Of a DNA stretch of 64,000 bases, positions 10,582 to 23,115 are shown piece by piece; the first letter of the stretch is position 1, and each line of letters opens with the position of its first letter. Source of the stretch: Tolypocladium sp. Sup5 PDA-1 (lineage: Eukaryota; Ascomycota; Sordariomycetes; Hypocreales; Ophiocordycipitaceae); the NCBI GenBank assembly GCA_000750105.3, contig JPHH03000002.1:1178001-1242000 (forward strand). Direction: 5' to 3'. Both the position numbers and the translations under genes were made by a program. The notes below the pieces were generated by a model. The model ran no database searches and was not told where the DNA came from. It was given only the letters and a program-made list of their open reading frames with translations.

Positions 10582-13484
10582 ATGCTCTTCTTTACTACGG
10601 CTTCCTTCGTTTCCCCTGTCTCTTGTTCTCCAGAGCGCAGTGTCCAGTCTCCCGAGCGGACTGCGAGTCCAAGTTGCCCCATGGATTGGCACCACCTCAT
10701 TTCGCTGCTTTGGTGGCTAATTGGCGTCCAGGCTTCCGTTATTCGAACAAACGCATCCCGAGGCACTCGCCAGCTCTTACTGCCACAAGCTCCCCGAACC
10801 GGCCGCCGTGGCCCGTATCTCCCGACAACGTACCTGTGGGGTCTTGGATTAAACGAGACGTCGAGTGTGGACGGACAGTCAAATTCAACCCGGCAGGTTT
10901 CGACTTCCGCTGGACAGTTTCTCGGCCTTTCGGTGGCTGTCAGAGGCAGTACGGTTATTGAACCAAGCGCCACACATCAGATTCCGACAACGTCAGGTAA
11001 GGCGACAACGTCACGTCTGCTAAGCATCTCCATTCCCACACCAGCTACCCTCCTTGAGCCCACCGGAACAGCGACTTTCGTCACGGCTCCGTCGATGGCT
11101 TCCACCATGGTATCCCAAGACATCTTTGCGGCGCCCATCGACACCAAGGCCCCGCCTCCGAGCATTGCCGTCCGAAACGACCACCCCGTGCCTCGAAAGG
11201 GGATCCAGTCCCAGGCGCCTCTCCAGACCAACAAATTCTATTCCAACTTCTTCCTGGGGGACCAGCTCGGCCCGACGTACACCTTTCCCTATTCCGTTCA
11301 ATGGGCGGGGGGGAAGGGTGCCGGCGCCAGCTGGGGCATGTCCTGCTCTCACGTCGAGGCACATCAACGAGTTCTCGGCCCGGAGAAGCACAACGGAGCG
11401 GCGTCATACTTTCTCAACCCCGTCGGAATCCAGTCCATGGTGATATCCGCGAAAGAGCTGGGCAACGGCACCACGCTATCGACCGACAGCATCACGGCGT
11501 TTTCTGCGAGAGTGAGCCTCAGCAAAGACAGCTCCTCGCCACCCGCAATCTCCTTTCCAATCATCCAGGGCATGGCCTACATTACGGCTCAGTTCGATGG
11601 CGCCACCCCGGTCCTTCAGTCGGGCGTGTATTTCAAGACTATGAGTCGGATTACGCGAGACCCAAAGGACCACGTGACCAAGTACACGTTCAACCTCGAA
11701 GACGGGACAACGTGGCGAGTCTACGCTTGGAGGACAAAGGGCGATGAGCTCGACCTCAAGGTCATCAATAACGGAGTGGCCGAGTCGCAGAAGCCGTTTT
11801 ACGGCATCGTCCAGATCTGCAAGGACCCCGGCAGCCCCGGATCCGAAGGATTGCTGGACGACGGCGCGGGAATCTACCCTGTGACCCTCAGACTGTCTGG
11901 TTCCGCCTCGGGGTCCAAGGGCACGTACAGCTTCAAGTTCCAAAGGGAAGGGCACCAGACCGGGCACCTCTACATGTACGCGCTGCCGCACCACGTTCAA
12001 TCGTTCAACCCTGAGACCAAGCAGCGGATCCAAAAGGTCCAGCTGCAGTCGACGACCAAGGGCCTCGCCACCTTGGTCATGGGAGCCAGCTGGACAATGG
12101 TGGAACCGAATATGCCCGTCGACATGGACTTTTCCCCGTGGCATCCAGAGAAGGGCAGCATCGACCACCTGTCGGACCACGCCAAGAGCAACATTCGGGC
12201 CGCTGCCGCTAAAGAAGTATCGCAGAACATGATTGCCCAGTCCAACGGGGACTCCATGTACTTTAGTGGCAAGGTAGGCTAAACCCCCGGCAGAATGAGC
12301 CCGGCTGACGACATTAGGCGCTCGCCAAGTTTGCGACAATCCTGTACGTGATCAACAACATGGTCGGCGACAAGGCGCTGGCGCAGACGGGACTGGGACA
12401 GTTAAAGGCCGCCTTTGGCACCTTTGCCGCAAACAAGCAAAAGTATCCCCTGACGCACGAGAGTAAGCTTTGCCGCCCCGATACGTGTCACGTCTGCTGA
12501 CGGACGAAGCCGCATGGGGCGGCGTCGTTTCCTCTGCAAGCTACGTTACCGGAGACGCGGGTGCCGACTTTGGCAACGCGTACTACAACGACCACCACTT
12601 TCACTACGGCTACCACATCCTGGCGGCCGCGACCATCGGCTACATCGATCCCGATTTCGTCAAGCAGAACATGGACTACGTCAACACGCTCGTGAGAGAC
12701 ATTGCCAACCCCAGCTCCAAGGACAAGTTCTTCCCCCAGTGGCGCAACTTTGACTGGTACCACGGCCACAGCTGGGCCCACGGTCTTTATGCCGCCATGG
12801 ATGGCAAGGTAGCCGCCAGCGCTCGAGAGGTCACTGGTCAGGCTAACGCTCTGCAGGACCAAGAGTCGAGTTCAGAGGACATGATGCACGCCTACGCTCT
12901 CAAGATGTGGGGCCAGGTGAGCGGCAACGCTGATCTGCAGGCGAGGTGAGGATTGACTCACGCGTGATGCGGTGTCGTTGCTGACCGCCGAAAGGGGCAA
13001 CTTGCAGCTCGCGATAATCTCCCGCAGCCTGCAGCAATACTACCTGTACCAGGACAACAACCAGGTGCAGCCAAAGCAGTTCATCGGCAACAAGGTGGCG
13101 GGGATTTTGTTTGAGAACAAGATTGACCACACCACCTACTTTGACCCGCACATTGAGGCCATCCAGGGGATACACATGATCCCGATCCTGCCACCGACGC
13201 CGTTTGTGCGTGCCAAGGGCTTTGTCCAGGAAGAGTGGGAGGCGTATTTCAGCAACGGGCGGATAGACGACATTCGCAACGCGTGGAAGGGAATCATCAT
13301 TGCCAACTACGCAACCATCGACCCCAAGATGGCGTGGGAGTTTTTCACGTCGCGCACCTTTGACCCTCAGTTGCTGGACGGGGGAGCGTCGCTGACGTGG
13401 TTCATGGCGTACGCTGCTGGTGAGTTGAGCTTCGATGATGTGACTGATGGATTCTGACGACTCTCAGCTCTTGGGGAAATCTGA
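10582..13484 (+). CDS. Glycoside hydrolase family 81 endo-beta-1,3-glucanase, secreted
   Basis: Hydrolyses beta-1,3-glucan; fungal members act in cell-wall remodelling, cell separation or mycoparasitism. Six exons give 888 aa from the ATG at 10582. Introns are 12274-12317, 12463-12509, 12809-12856, 12946-12994 and 13420-13467. Family sequence includes NKFYSNFFLGDQ, TAWGGVVSSASYV (across intron 2), the catalytic region NFDWYHGHSWAHGLY and, across intron 3, AMDGKDQESSSEDMMHAYA with its acidic residues. The start is uncertain: ATG 10582 gives a short hydrophobic leader, while ATG 10681 gives a better signal peptide (MDWHHLISLLWWLIGVQAS). A Ser/Thr/Pro-rich segment precedes the catalytic part. 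Intron 3 is 48 nt with no stop, so retention would insert 16 residues next to the active site. Confidence 0.92.
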
Positions 13485-14000
13485 GAAGACTTGGAAAGCG
13501 ATGCCTTTTACTCACGACAGCCGGCATTGGGACGGTATTCTGACAATGTTTTGCATCAACCAACAGGGTTTCCTAGAAGCGATAATTTGCATAGCCTTGA
13601 GAAGAATTAATACTTGGCATTCCTCTGTAACGTATCCCAGCATGATGACATGCCTGCCTCTACGGGACCCTGCCAAGACGGAAGCGCCATCCATCGGCCC
13701 TAGCCGCGGAAGCTGCCGAGACGATCGCGATTCAAGGCGCAGCAGGGCAGCGCATTGACTTAGTACGGAGTATCAGTGTTGAATGCAAACTGCTTGTCTT
13801 CATCGCAAGTCATTGCATCACATGACAAGGGTTTGAGATTGGCGATCGCCGAGCGAAGGATTCAATTTGCCGACAGCGACTTGGCCCAATACGGACAAGG
13901 AGGAGCGAAAGGCTTCAGTGTCGGCGTCAGCACGTCTGAAAATTCAGCTTTTCTCTTTCAAGCAACGCGAGTGGCATTTTGGACGTGGTTAGCCACGAGA
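13485..14000. other. Intergenic, 516 bp
   Basis: 3' region of GH81 and promoter of the GPI-protein gene. No feature is recognised apart from a TACGGAGTA motif near 13763. Confidence 0.5.
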
Positions 14001-14936
14001 ATGGTTGCCAGGGCAGTACGATGGGCGTTGCCCGTGCTGGCGCTCGCGGCGCATGTTGGCGCCCAGCCGAACCGCCAGATCGGAGCCCAGACCATCGAGA
14101 CCAGAGACGACAAGCTCGGCGACCTGAGCTGGGACAAGAACAATGTCCTCGGAATCCACAAGATGGCAACCGCTGGCGAGCCGACGACGATACACACCAA
14201 CGTCTCGAACAGCGAGCTGGCCAAGGACGGGTTCCAGAAGATGGAAATCCGCCTCAACGCCCAGTCGGAGACGAACACGTCGTTCTTTTTCCCGGACGTG
14301 TATTGTAAGCCGTCCGCTCCTCGACTGCCGGGAGGGCATTGCTGATGGCGGATAGGCCTCCTGGTCCCCTGCGTCTGGTCGAATGTCACAAGCTTCAACG
14401 TCACGATCCCCAAGGACGCCTTCCCGGCCGCGGCGGAGATGAAGATTTGGTCCGAACTGTTCGGCTCTACCCAGCCGGGCAAGGACCCGGAGGGCTTCGT
14501 CTCGCCGGACAAGGGCGGCGCCCGCTTCAACCTCACGGGCGGCAGCGGGGCGTGGTCCGAGTACGAGCTCCGGAATGGGTGGTCCGTCTTTGGCAGCGCC
14601 GCCTACCAGATGCCGTGCGACATGATTGCGTGCGCACGAAAGTGCGTGCAGGAGAACCTCGACGCCGGCAAGCCCAGCTATTCGCAGACGCACGACGCGG
14701 GTCTGGAGAAGTGCACCGAGGCGTGCGGCTCCTGGATATCCGAGGACCTGACCAAGCGGACGAAATGCATCACGGCGAACGCGACCGAGGCGAAGGGGTC
14801 GGGGTCAGGCCCCGGGCCCGGGTCCGGCTCGGGAGCAAAGGGCGACGGAGGGTCGTCGGCTCCGGGGATGCTGCGCCCGGGTGAAGCGGCTCTGCTGGTG
14901 GCTGTGCTCGGATGGGCTGCAGCCTGGGCTGCCTGA
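14001..14936 (+). CDS. GPI-anchored, cysteine-containing cell-surface protein of unknown function
   Basis: I do not recognise a family. Two exons encode 294 aa; the intron is 14305-14355 (GTAAGC...TAG). The start at 14001 gives a signal peptide (VRWALPVLALAAHVGA). The mature part has several N-glycosylation sequons, eight cysteines (including CDMIACARKC and EKCTEAC pairs) and a Gly/Ser/Pro-rich linker (GSGSGPGPGSGSG). The C-terminus is hydrophobic and ends AALLVAVLGWAAAWAA without charged residues, the standard GPI-attachment arrangement. An outer-wall or plasma-membrane location follows from this; function does not. It sits 3' of the secreted GH81 gene on the same strand. Confidence 0.85.
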
Positions 14937-16526
14937 TGGGCAACATGAACTGTATGCATGCCGTTGAAATAAGGTGTGATGGAGAACGTGGTGGTGGTGG
15001 TTGAGCATCAAGCGTGGGTCGGGTGGTGCATGTTGGTTGGCACGATCTACGGATAGTCCGCAGATCCTGGACCCGGACGTGAAGAACGAGATGACAACGA
15101 CGATGCGCAGTAGGCCTGCGGCGCGACTCGAATCCCACGCATCATGAGTGCCGCAGATTGCACGCGGCGACTGTACGGACTACGGATTATTCGTACGGAT
15201 ACTTGTACAACACTTGTGCAATTGCCACCAGCTCCCGCCCCTGCCAGCGGGAAGACCCCGGCCTGTCTTATCTCACACCTTATTTGCGCCCGTCCCTGTG
15301 GGTGCGCTGGCTGGGGCCAACCGAACAAGCACGGGCGATTGCCGCATTGCCAAAGGGTCATTGTTTGGTGAAACACGTTTTGCATGCTCGCTTGGGGGCC
15401 GTTTGCGGCGAGCCGACGCTGTTGCCCAGCAATACGAGCCGAAGCGATGTTTTGAGGTGCGGGACCCGCGCCGTGGGGCTCGTGCATCAGACCGCAGCAG
15501 ATCTCGCAGCAGACTGACGACAGAACAAGTTTCAGTGGGCGCGAGCTCGTGTGGCTCGCGCTAATGGATCCCATGTCTCGTTGACATGAACGTGGTGAAC
15601 GGCGGCTCGACCACTGGCCCCCCTGTAAGCGGCCACTGTAGCACTGCATCCCTGCAGGCCAGCGCGCTGGCGGCTGTTTCGGGGCCGCACCTGCACCCGA
15701 GCTGGCTGGCTTTTTCTGGGGCACAAACCTGCCAAGACGACCTGCGAGCTCGCCGACATGGAGGCCTCCCAAGAGCCAAGCCTGCTAGCATCGATCGTCC
15801 TCCGACCTCCATCCTCACCTCACCACCACCTCAGGCGACGCCATCGTCGACCCGCTGGATGCACACAATCGTCGCGACTACGCAGAGTCCACGGCCAGCC
15901 GCTACCCCATAATCTAACCTTGTTCGCCCGCGCTCACAGCCCCGACGAGCTTCGCTCTCATCGACTCTGCGTCTGCGGACTAGCCTGCGTGCGAGTGGTT
16001 GGGTGTTGGGCTGCATCGTCGCTGTCATCATGGTGTTTGGCCTGTGTAAGTTGACCCTTGCCTCGCTCCATTGTCCATGCGCCGCGTCCGGCAGGGCTCG
16101 TCCGGGTCGCCATCATGTCTCCCACGCCCGGTCGATCGCCAGCGGCGACAAACAAATCAACTGAACCCTCTTGGCCCTCCACTGCTCCCAAACACGCCAC
16201 GGTATTTGGCACCCCCCACCCCCAATCCACCGGCTCCAAGCCAGCCAGCACCAGCACCTCTTGGGTGCGCCACGGTCCCTTTCTTAACCTTTCCCTCTCC
16301 CTGCCCGCTGCCTTGCTTTCACTTAATACTTCCCGTCCCTCTTTTCCCTTCTGGACCTCGCTGCTTTGATATCGCCTGGGCAGAGAGCTTGTTGCTGCTT
16401 GTCCCGAACCCTCCGCCCTCGCCCGTGACCCTCGCCCGTGACGGCAACTCCAGCCTCGCTCACATTCCAGACGCTGACCGACTTGCGACAGTCGGCCTCA
16501 ACTTCTCCCGCCAGCTCCGGCGCCAC
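14937..16526. other. Intergenic, 1.6 kb, with pyrimidine-rich leader of the Ca2+/H+ exchanger
   Basis: The right half (about 15830-16520) is C/T-rich and looks like promoter plus long 5'UTR of the exchanger. It could contain a leader intron, as there is a TGTGTAAGT donor near 16047. The left half shows no feature. Confidence 0.5.
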
Positions 16527-18083
16527 ATGAGTAACAAACCGCATCGCGGCGCCGACGAGCGCACGCCGTTGATCAATGGCGAGACGGCTTCGTCGGGGGA
16601 CAACGGCCACGCCGTCCAGCCGCGGCAACGATCCGGCGCCCTGGCCTTTTTCTTCGACACCAAGCACACGCCTGGCCGGGACAGCGGGAGCTTTGCCGTA
16701 CGGAGCCTGGCCTACACCTGGCACGTCGCCAAGGTGACGCTTCTGAGCAGTATGTTGATCTTCGGAGCCGAGCCGTGGCTGCCACGTGCGACTGACACGA
16801 GCAGACTATGTCAACTTCCTCCTCGTCATGGTGCCCATTGGCATCGTTGCCGGCGCCTCCCACTGGAGCCCGACGGCCGTCTTCACCATCAACTTCTTCG
16901 CCATCATCCCCCTCGCCGCCGTCCTGTCGTTTGCAACCGAGGAAATTTCAATAAAGCTCGGCGAAACCATGGGCGGGCTCCTGAACGCGACGTTTGGCAA
17001 CGCCGTCGAGTTGATTGTACGCAGCCGCGCGAGACCGGACAACGGGTAGACGGTGCTAACCGTGTACAGGTCAGCATTGTTGCGCTCAGGGATGGCCAGA
17101 TCCAGGTGGTACAGTCCTCGATGCTGGGCTCCATCTTGTCCAACCTCCTGCTCGTCATGGGCATGTGCTTCTTCTTCGGCGGCCTGGTCCACCGCGGCGA
17201 GAACGGCGCCGGCACAGAGCAGATCTTCTCCGCGGCCGTCGCGCAGACCACGTGCTCGTTGATGACGCTCTCCTCGGCCTCCCTGGTGATTCCCGCGGCT
17301 GTGAGTATTCTCCCGGGCCGTGCCGAGCTCACGCTGACCCCACGCAGCTGTACGCCGTCCTTAACCAGAACGGCTCGGACGATAAGCAGCAGAGCATCCT
17401 CGTCCTGTCCCGAGGCACCGCCATCATCCTCCTCCTGCTCTACGTCCTCTACCTCGTCTTCCAGCTCCGCACCCACAGCAACCTCTTCGACGCCGAGGGC
17501 CAGGCCGTGGACGAGGAAGAGGCCGAGGAGCCGAGCATCGGGGCCATCTCCGCCGCCGTCGTCCTCGTCGTCGTCACGATCCTCGTCGCCATCTGCGCCG
17601 ATTACCTGGTGGGGAGCATCGATGCCATTGTCGAGAGCGCGCATATAAGCAAGGCGTTTATCGGTTTGATTCTCATTCCGATTGTGGGCAACGCCGCGGA
17701 GCACGTCACGGCCGTCGTCGTTGCCCTCCGCGACAAGATGGACCTGGCCATGGGCGTTGCCATTGGTTCCTCCATCCAGATTGCCCTGGGTGTCACGCCT
17801 TTTTTGGTCATTGTTGGCTGGATCATCGGGCAGCCCATGACGCTGCACTTTGAGACCTGTGAGTTGCCCCCTATTCAGTTGGTATTGCCGTGTCTAATCG
17901 AACACAGTCGAGACCGTTGCGTTTGCCGTGTCCGTCTTGGTCGTCACGTACACCGTCCAGGATGGCAGATCCAACTACCTCGAAGGCGCCATGCTTCTCG
18001 GTCTCTACATGATCATTGCCGTCGCCTTTTACGCCACCCCCAGCGACGCCATGGACAAGGTCACGGGATTCATCCGCGGTTGA
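16527..18083 (+). CDS. VCX1: Vacuolar Ca2+/H+ exchanger (CAX family)
   Basis: Loads Ca2+ into the vacuole at the expense of the proton gradient. Five exons encode 450 aa. Introns are 16750-16804, 17017-17069, 17301-17347 and 17859-17907. Both ion-binding alpha repeats are present: ATFGNAVELI followed across intron 2 by VSIVALRDGQIQVVQSS, and IPIVGNAAEHVTAVVVALRD followed by GSSIQIALGVTPFLVIVGW. An acidic loop (AVDEEEAEEPS) separates the halves. The cytosolic N-terminus (about 75 aa, with a DERTPLI dileucine-like motif) fits vacuolar sorting. ATG 16527 was chosen as the first Met of conserved N-terminal type. The frame is open upstream but its composition there is leader-like. Confidence 0.93.
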
Positions 18084-18692
18084 ACCAAACCCGAGGGCTA
18101 CGCCCCTTTGATATATCTGGCGTTTTTGTGCGAAAGGTCAGACTACGTTGCAGGTGTATAATGCAGTCTCTACCGTGCGGTCAAGTGCTTGTATACTATG
18201 GCGGACGCGGTGCTAGGGTCGGTGGTGCATCGCGGAGGCTCGAAAGGCTGGAGGCATGCCCCGCGCCGGGTGAGCGCCCAGAAGAAAATTTCCTTGCGTT
18301 GTCTCGTCGGTTCGATATTGGTGGGAGGCTGGAGTCTAGGTGAATCAAGTGCATTTGCGATGCCTGTTTGACATGAATCGCGTGCGTGAACAAAAGATGC
18401 AAAAAGAACAAAGGAGATTCAAAGAAAGTCGAGGGCCGGTTCGAACAGGCAACCTGGACCGCAAAAATGTTCAATCATGGTTATTAAATGGCAGTAGATG
18501 GCAAATCCCACCAAGTCAAGCCGTCTTCCACCACATGGTTCCGTTGGAGGTGAACAGAGCAGTTTAAACTACAAGGGCTCAGTGAACATGATCCGAGGCC
18601 GTGAAGCACCTCGTGCACGTGACGGCACTGTAGACGGACAGGAGAGTATGGGACGACGATTGTGAGAATATCATCATGTGCCGTCTGTGATT
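18084..18692. other. Convergent intergenic region, 609 bp
   Basis: 3' ends of the Ca2+/H+ exchanger and UTP14 converge here. It holds only 3'UTR-type sequence as far as I can see. Confidence 0.5.
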
Positions 18693-21175
18693 CTATGCCG
18701 TCGGCTTCGAGATGGGCGTGATGATGCCCTGCTTCATCAGCACGCGCGGCTTGGTGCTGTCCTGGAGCGTCTCCTTGGTCATCCACTCGGGCCCGACGGG
18801 CAGCCTGAGCGAGCGCTCGTACTGCTGCCGCGACTCGAAGGGGTGCGGGAGCTGGGAGGCGAGATAGCGATCGTTCTGGCGCCGTCAGCATGGTGCATTC
18901 AGGGATGGGGCTGCGGTTCCTCACCTTTTTGATGCGCTTCTCGTTGACAATCACCTTGTCCAGCTTCGCGTCCTTGCGGTCCTTTTTCTTGATGCCCTCC
19001 ACCTTGGTCAGGAACCGGCCCGCGTGCCGCTTCTTCTCCCGGTTGCTGACGCCGTCGCCCACCCACGAGCCCCAGCCGGGCAGCGTGTTGTCAATCACCT
19101 TGTCGTCGTCGGCCTCGGCCACCTCGGCCTTTTCGCGCTCAAACTCGCCCACCACGTCCTCGCCGGCAAAGGCCCGGGCGACGAGCTCTTGGTCGCGAAT
19201 GGCCAGCGGCAGGTGCTGGTCGGCATCCGAGTCGGAGTCGCTCGTGTCGGAGTCGTTTAGGGCGCCCCTTCTCGGCTTGGGCCTCGACGGGCGCGAGGCA
19301 ACGAGGACGTTGGCGTTGAGGTCCAGCTCTTCGACCCGAGCGCCAGAGGAGCCCTTTTTCTTGCGTCGCGTCTCGCCCCGGGACCACGCTCCGGCGGTGG
19401 AAGCGGCCGTCTCGGCTGGGGCAAGGGCCGTTTCCGACGAGCCGTTCGTCATCGCAGCGTCCTCTGAGACTCCGTCTCGGCCGCGGCGGTCTCTCTTGGC
19501 GGCCCTCTTGGACGTGTCCAGGGCGGTCGCGAATGCGGGAGCCGTGCCGTAGGTCCTGCGACCGACCTCGCCCGCCTCCTCGTCCGAGTCGCCGGCTTCC
19601 TCTCCATCCAGCCCCCTTCGGATCTCCTTGATCATGTCGTCGTTGGCCTTTTTCTTCGCCGCCTCTGCCTTTTGCATAAACTTCATGCTCATCAGCCCCG
19701 ACTGGGGGCGGTCATCCTCCTCCTCGAGCTGGTCTAGCCGGCGCCGCAGGGCCTCGTCGTCGTCCCCGGAGCTGCTCGTCGCGTCGGAGTCGTCGTCGTC
19801 CGGCCCGCCTCTCCTGCCCTCTTTCCTGCGACGCAGCTCCTCGTCCTTGCGAGCCATCTCCGTCAGGCCCGCCCGGAAGTCTTCGTCCCAGACGGCGCGC
19901 TTCGCCTTGGAGCCGATCTTGGCCCACTTGCTCTCCTTGTGCCGCTGGCCGACGCGCTCCAGAGCTCGTCGACGGTCCTGTGCCTCTCGCTCCTCCTCCG
20001 AGTCAATCTCGCCAGCCTCTTCCATGGCTTCCTTGGCGGCCATCTCGTCGCGCTCCCTCTGCTTCCGATGCACGCGGTGATAGGCCTTGCTCTTGATTTT
20101 CTTGATGCGCTTGGCCCGCTTCGCCTCTCGGTCGTTCAGCTCGCGCTCCATCCGCTTCCTGGTCATGGCCTCCTTCCGCGACAGCAGGTTGCCCTCCTCG
20201 TCAAACTCTTGGGGCTTGGCCTTGGCCTTTTGCTCCATGGACAGCCCGCTCTGCTCCATGATTGACATGATGGTTGACTCCAGTTCGCTATTCGCGCTCT
20301 TGGCCGTCAACGGTTGGATCTCCGTGGTGTCGAGGCCGGCGGTGGCTGCGTTTTGCGGCAGGGGAAACACCAGGTGCTCCGCTCTGCGATTCTGCTTGAC
20401 CGTCTCGGTCCACCGGTCCAGCGTCTCGTTGGTCTTTTCGTACGCGGCGGCGCGGTCCACGCGATCCTGTTGCCTCTTGGGCAGCGGCGCATCGAGCTTC
20501 TTGGCGGCTCCCGGCCGCTTCTCCTTTTCTTCCTTTCTCATGAGCTTGACCGACTTTTTCATAAACGGGTCGTTGAGACCGGCCAGGCCGAGGTCGCCGA
20601 GGTCGATCTTTCTGGAGCTCGGCTGATCCTTGGCGTCGTCTTTCTCGCCGCCGTATTCGGATATCATGCCTCGTAGAGCGTCCAGTCTGTCGGGATCGAC
20701 CTCTTCGTCTCCATCCTCGTCCTCGTCCTCGTCGTCGCCGTCAGATTCGTCTGAATCGTCCGACCCCTCATCGTCCGACTCTTCGGGTCCCGATTCTTCG
20801 GCGCCCTCGGGCTCGTCGGACTCTTCTTCAAACTGGTCGAGGGCCGTCGCGAGGTCGATGGCCTCTGCGCCAAGGGTTTCGCCCTCGTCGTCTTCCGAGT
20901 CGTCTTCGGAATCATTGTCCTACAAACGTTAGCAGATGCCCATGATCCGCTCGAAGCTCAGCCTACCTCGGTCTTCTTCGACTTGCTGCCGCGGAATGAG
21001 TATTCTTCAAACTTTTCATTGTCGCTGTCCCCAAAGGCATCGTCGCTCTCGATTTCAGAGTCCTCGTCGTCCTCTTTTAGTCCTCCCAACCGCCACTCGT
21101 TGCCCTCGCTGTCGCTTCCGTAGTCGGCGTCCTCGCCATCGACAGGCCGAGACGGCTTGGCCTTTTTTCGTTGAG

Positions 21176-21210
<35 letters not shown>

Positions 21211-21413
21211 CCGTCCCGGCCGTGCTTGCGTTCGAGCTCAGCGTCCAGTTCCCGCGCTCTCGGAGTCTTTTTTTGTCTGGTCGGGAATCGTTCCTGCGCG
21301 ATGCCAAACGCGTCCAGGGCGTTCTTCTGCGACCTCGCCTTGGACTTTTTGTTGGGGGCCTTGGCTTTCGCGTTGGCCACCAGGGACCGCCCATGCGCTT
21401 GTCGTCCTGGCAT
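18693..21413 (-). CDS. UTP14: UTP14, U3 snoRNP / SSU processome component
   Basis: Nucleolar protein that activates the Dhr1 helicase during 18S rRNA maturation. Three exons encode 874 aa; introns are 20920-20966 and 18876-18924. The N-terminus is basic, then come long acidic tracts (EDEDEDEDEE, ESDDEGSDDSDESDGDD). Next is the conserved core with RAAAYEKTNETLDRWTETVK, FPLPQ, IKKIKSKAYHRVHRK and KHKESKWAK. The diagnostic C-terminal motif PGWGSWVGDG precedes the last intron. After splicing the end reads NDRYLASQLPHPFESRQQYE and finishes at 18693. Without splicing of the last intron the frame runs on into unrelated sequence to 18484, so the spliced end is preferred. It is divergent from COX15 with 245 bp between starts. 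Confidence 0.95.
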
Positions 21414-21658
21414 TTCGGCAATGTCTGATGGCTGTGCGTTGGATCGCCGTGTCGAGGCGGAGCGAGCTTCGGCGTATCTGCTTGATTTTTCTGCCGCCTA
21501 AAACTTTGGCGGTGAGGCGCCGCGGCGGGGACCCCCTGTCCGGTCCCACCTATCAGCTCACTCTTGTTCCGGGCGCCTCGGGCCATCCAGAACGTCGACG
21601 CGATTTGATCCTCGCGTGATTCTTCCATTTCGTCGTCGCCCGCTCTGCCACAGTCGAA

Positions 21659-23115
21659 ATGGCCCCCTTCGCCCCCGGAATCCGGAGGATGGCCCTCCAG
21701 GGCCCCTCCAGGTTCTTTGTCTGCAACCAATGCCTCCGACAGGCGCCGCGACGCTCGCCCTCCAAGATCCTCAACGCCATACGATCGCGCGGGTACGCGG
21801 ACGCAAATCCCGCCACGCCGCTGGGCACCGTGGCGGACCGAATAGCGTCGCGGCCGGTCCCCCAGGCGCAGGGGCTCGGCAAGAGGGTGTTTCCGCAGAC
21901 GACATCCAAGGGGGTGGCCTACTGGCTGCTGGGCAGCGCCGCCAGCGTCTTCGGCATCGTCGTCTTTGGCGGCCTGACGAGGTTGACGGAATCAGGGTAA
22001 GGATCGCGGCCCTCGTTACCGCAACGGATCTGACACGGCGCAGCCTGAGCATAACGGAATGGAGGCCGGTGACGGGCTCCATGCCCCCCATGTCCAAGGC
22101 CGACTGGGAATCCGAATTCGAAAAGTACCGCGCCTCGCCCGAGTTCAAGCTCCTCAACCCGCACATGACGCTCTCCGAGTTCAAAAAGATTTACTTCATG
22201 GAGTGGACGCACAGGCTCTGGGGCCGCGTCATCGGCATGTCGTTTGTCCTCCCCGCGCTGTACTTCATCGCCCGCCGCCGGGTCACGCCGAAAATGGCCG
22301 TCAACCTGCTCGGGATCTCGGGCCTCATTGGCTTCCAGGGGTTCATCGGCTGGTGGATGGTCAAGTCCGGCCTCAAGGACGATCTCTTCGCGCCCGGGTC
22401 GCACCCCCGCGTCTCGCAGTACCGCCTCACGGCCCATCTCGCGACCGCCTTTGTCTGCTACTCCTGGATGCTCCTCTCCGGCCTCGCGGTCCTGAGGGCC
22501 CATCGCATGCTGGCCGACCCCAAGACGGCCCTGAACGCCATCCAGGCCATGAAGAACCCCGCCCTCGCAACCTTCCGGCGGTCCGCGTTTGCCCTCGCGG
22601 CGCTCGTCTTCGTCACGGCCATGTCCGGCGGCCTGGTCGCCGGCCTCGACGCCGGCCTCATCTACAACGAGTTCCCCAAGATGGGTCTCGGCCTGACGCC
22701 GCCCAGATCGGAGCTGTGGGACAGGTTCTACTCGCGCAACGAGGACGGCTCGGACCTGTGGTGGCGCAACATGCTGGAGAACCCCAGCACCGTGCAGATG
22801 GACCACCGCATCCTGGCCGTCACGACGTTCTGCGCCATCCTCGCGCTGTTCGCCTACTCGCGCTCCGGCCGCGTCGCCGCCGTGCTCCCCAGGAACGCGA
22901 GAAAGGGCGCGCTCGGCCTCGTCCACCTGGTCAGCCTGCAGGTCGCGCTGGGCATCTCCACGCTCATCTACATGGTCCCGCTGCCGCTCGCCTCGGCCCA
23001 CCAGGCGGGCAGCCTCGCGGTCCTCACGGGCGCCCTCGTCCTGGCCCAGCGCGTGCACGTGCCCAGGCCCACCGTTCGCATGATCGAGCAGCGATTGCGG
23101 CAGCTGCACAGGTAG
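21659..23115 (+). CDS. COX15: COX15, mitochondrial heme A synthase
   Basis: Inner-membrane enzyme that oxidises the C8 methyl group of heme O to make heme A for cytochrome c oxidase. Two exons encode 469 aa; the intron is 21997-22043, and splicing rebuilds GGLTRLTESGLSITEW. A basic N-terminal mitochondrial presequence is followed by eight membrane helices. The heme-ligand histidines sit in MEWTHRLWGRVIG, YRLTAHLATAF, VQMDHRILAVT and SAHQAGSLAVL. The start at 21659 was chosen for the presequence. A second in-frame Met (RRMALQG) lies ten codons downstream. Confidence 0.96.

Noticed and set aside
16071..17648. 525-codon plus-strand frame continuing through exchanger introns
   Set aside because: It begins in the leader and reads through introns into the wrong frame. 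The spliced exchanger model explains all conserved sequence.
18425..18460. GGTTCGAA motif resembling a tRNA T-loop
   Set aside because: No acceptor stem, D-arm or anticodon arm can be folded around it.
21919..23109. 396-codon minus-strand frame
   Set aside because: Antisense to COX15. No domain, and Glu/Arg/Gly-rich shadow composition.
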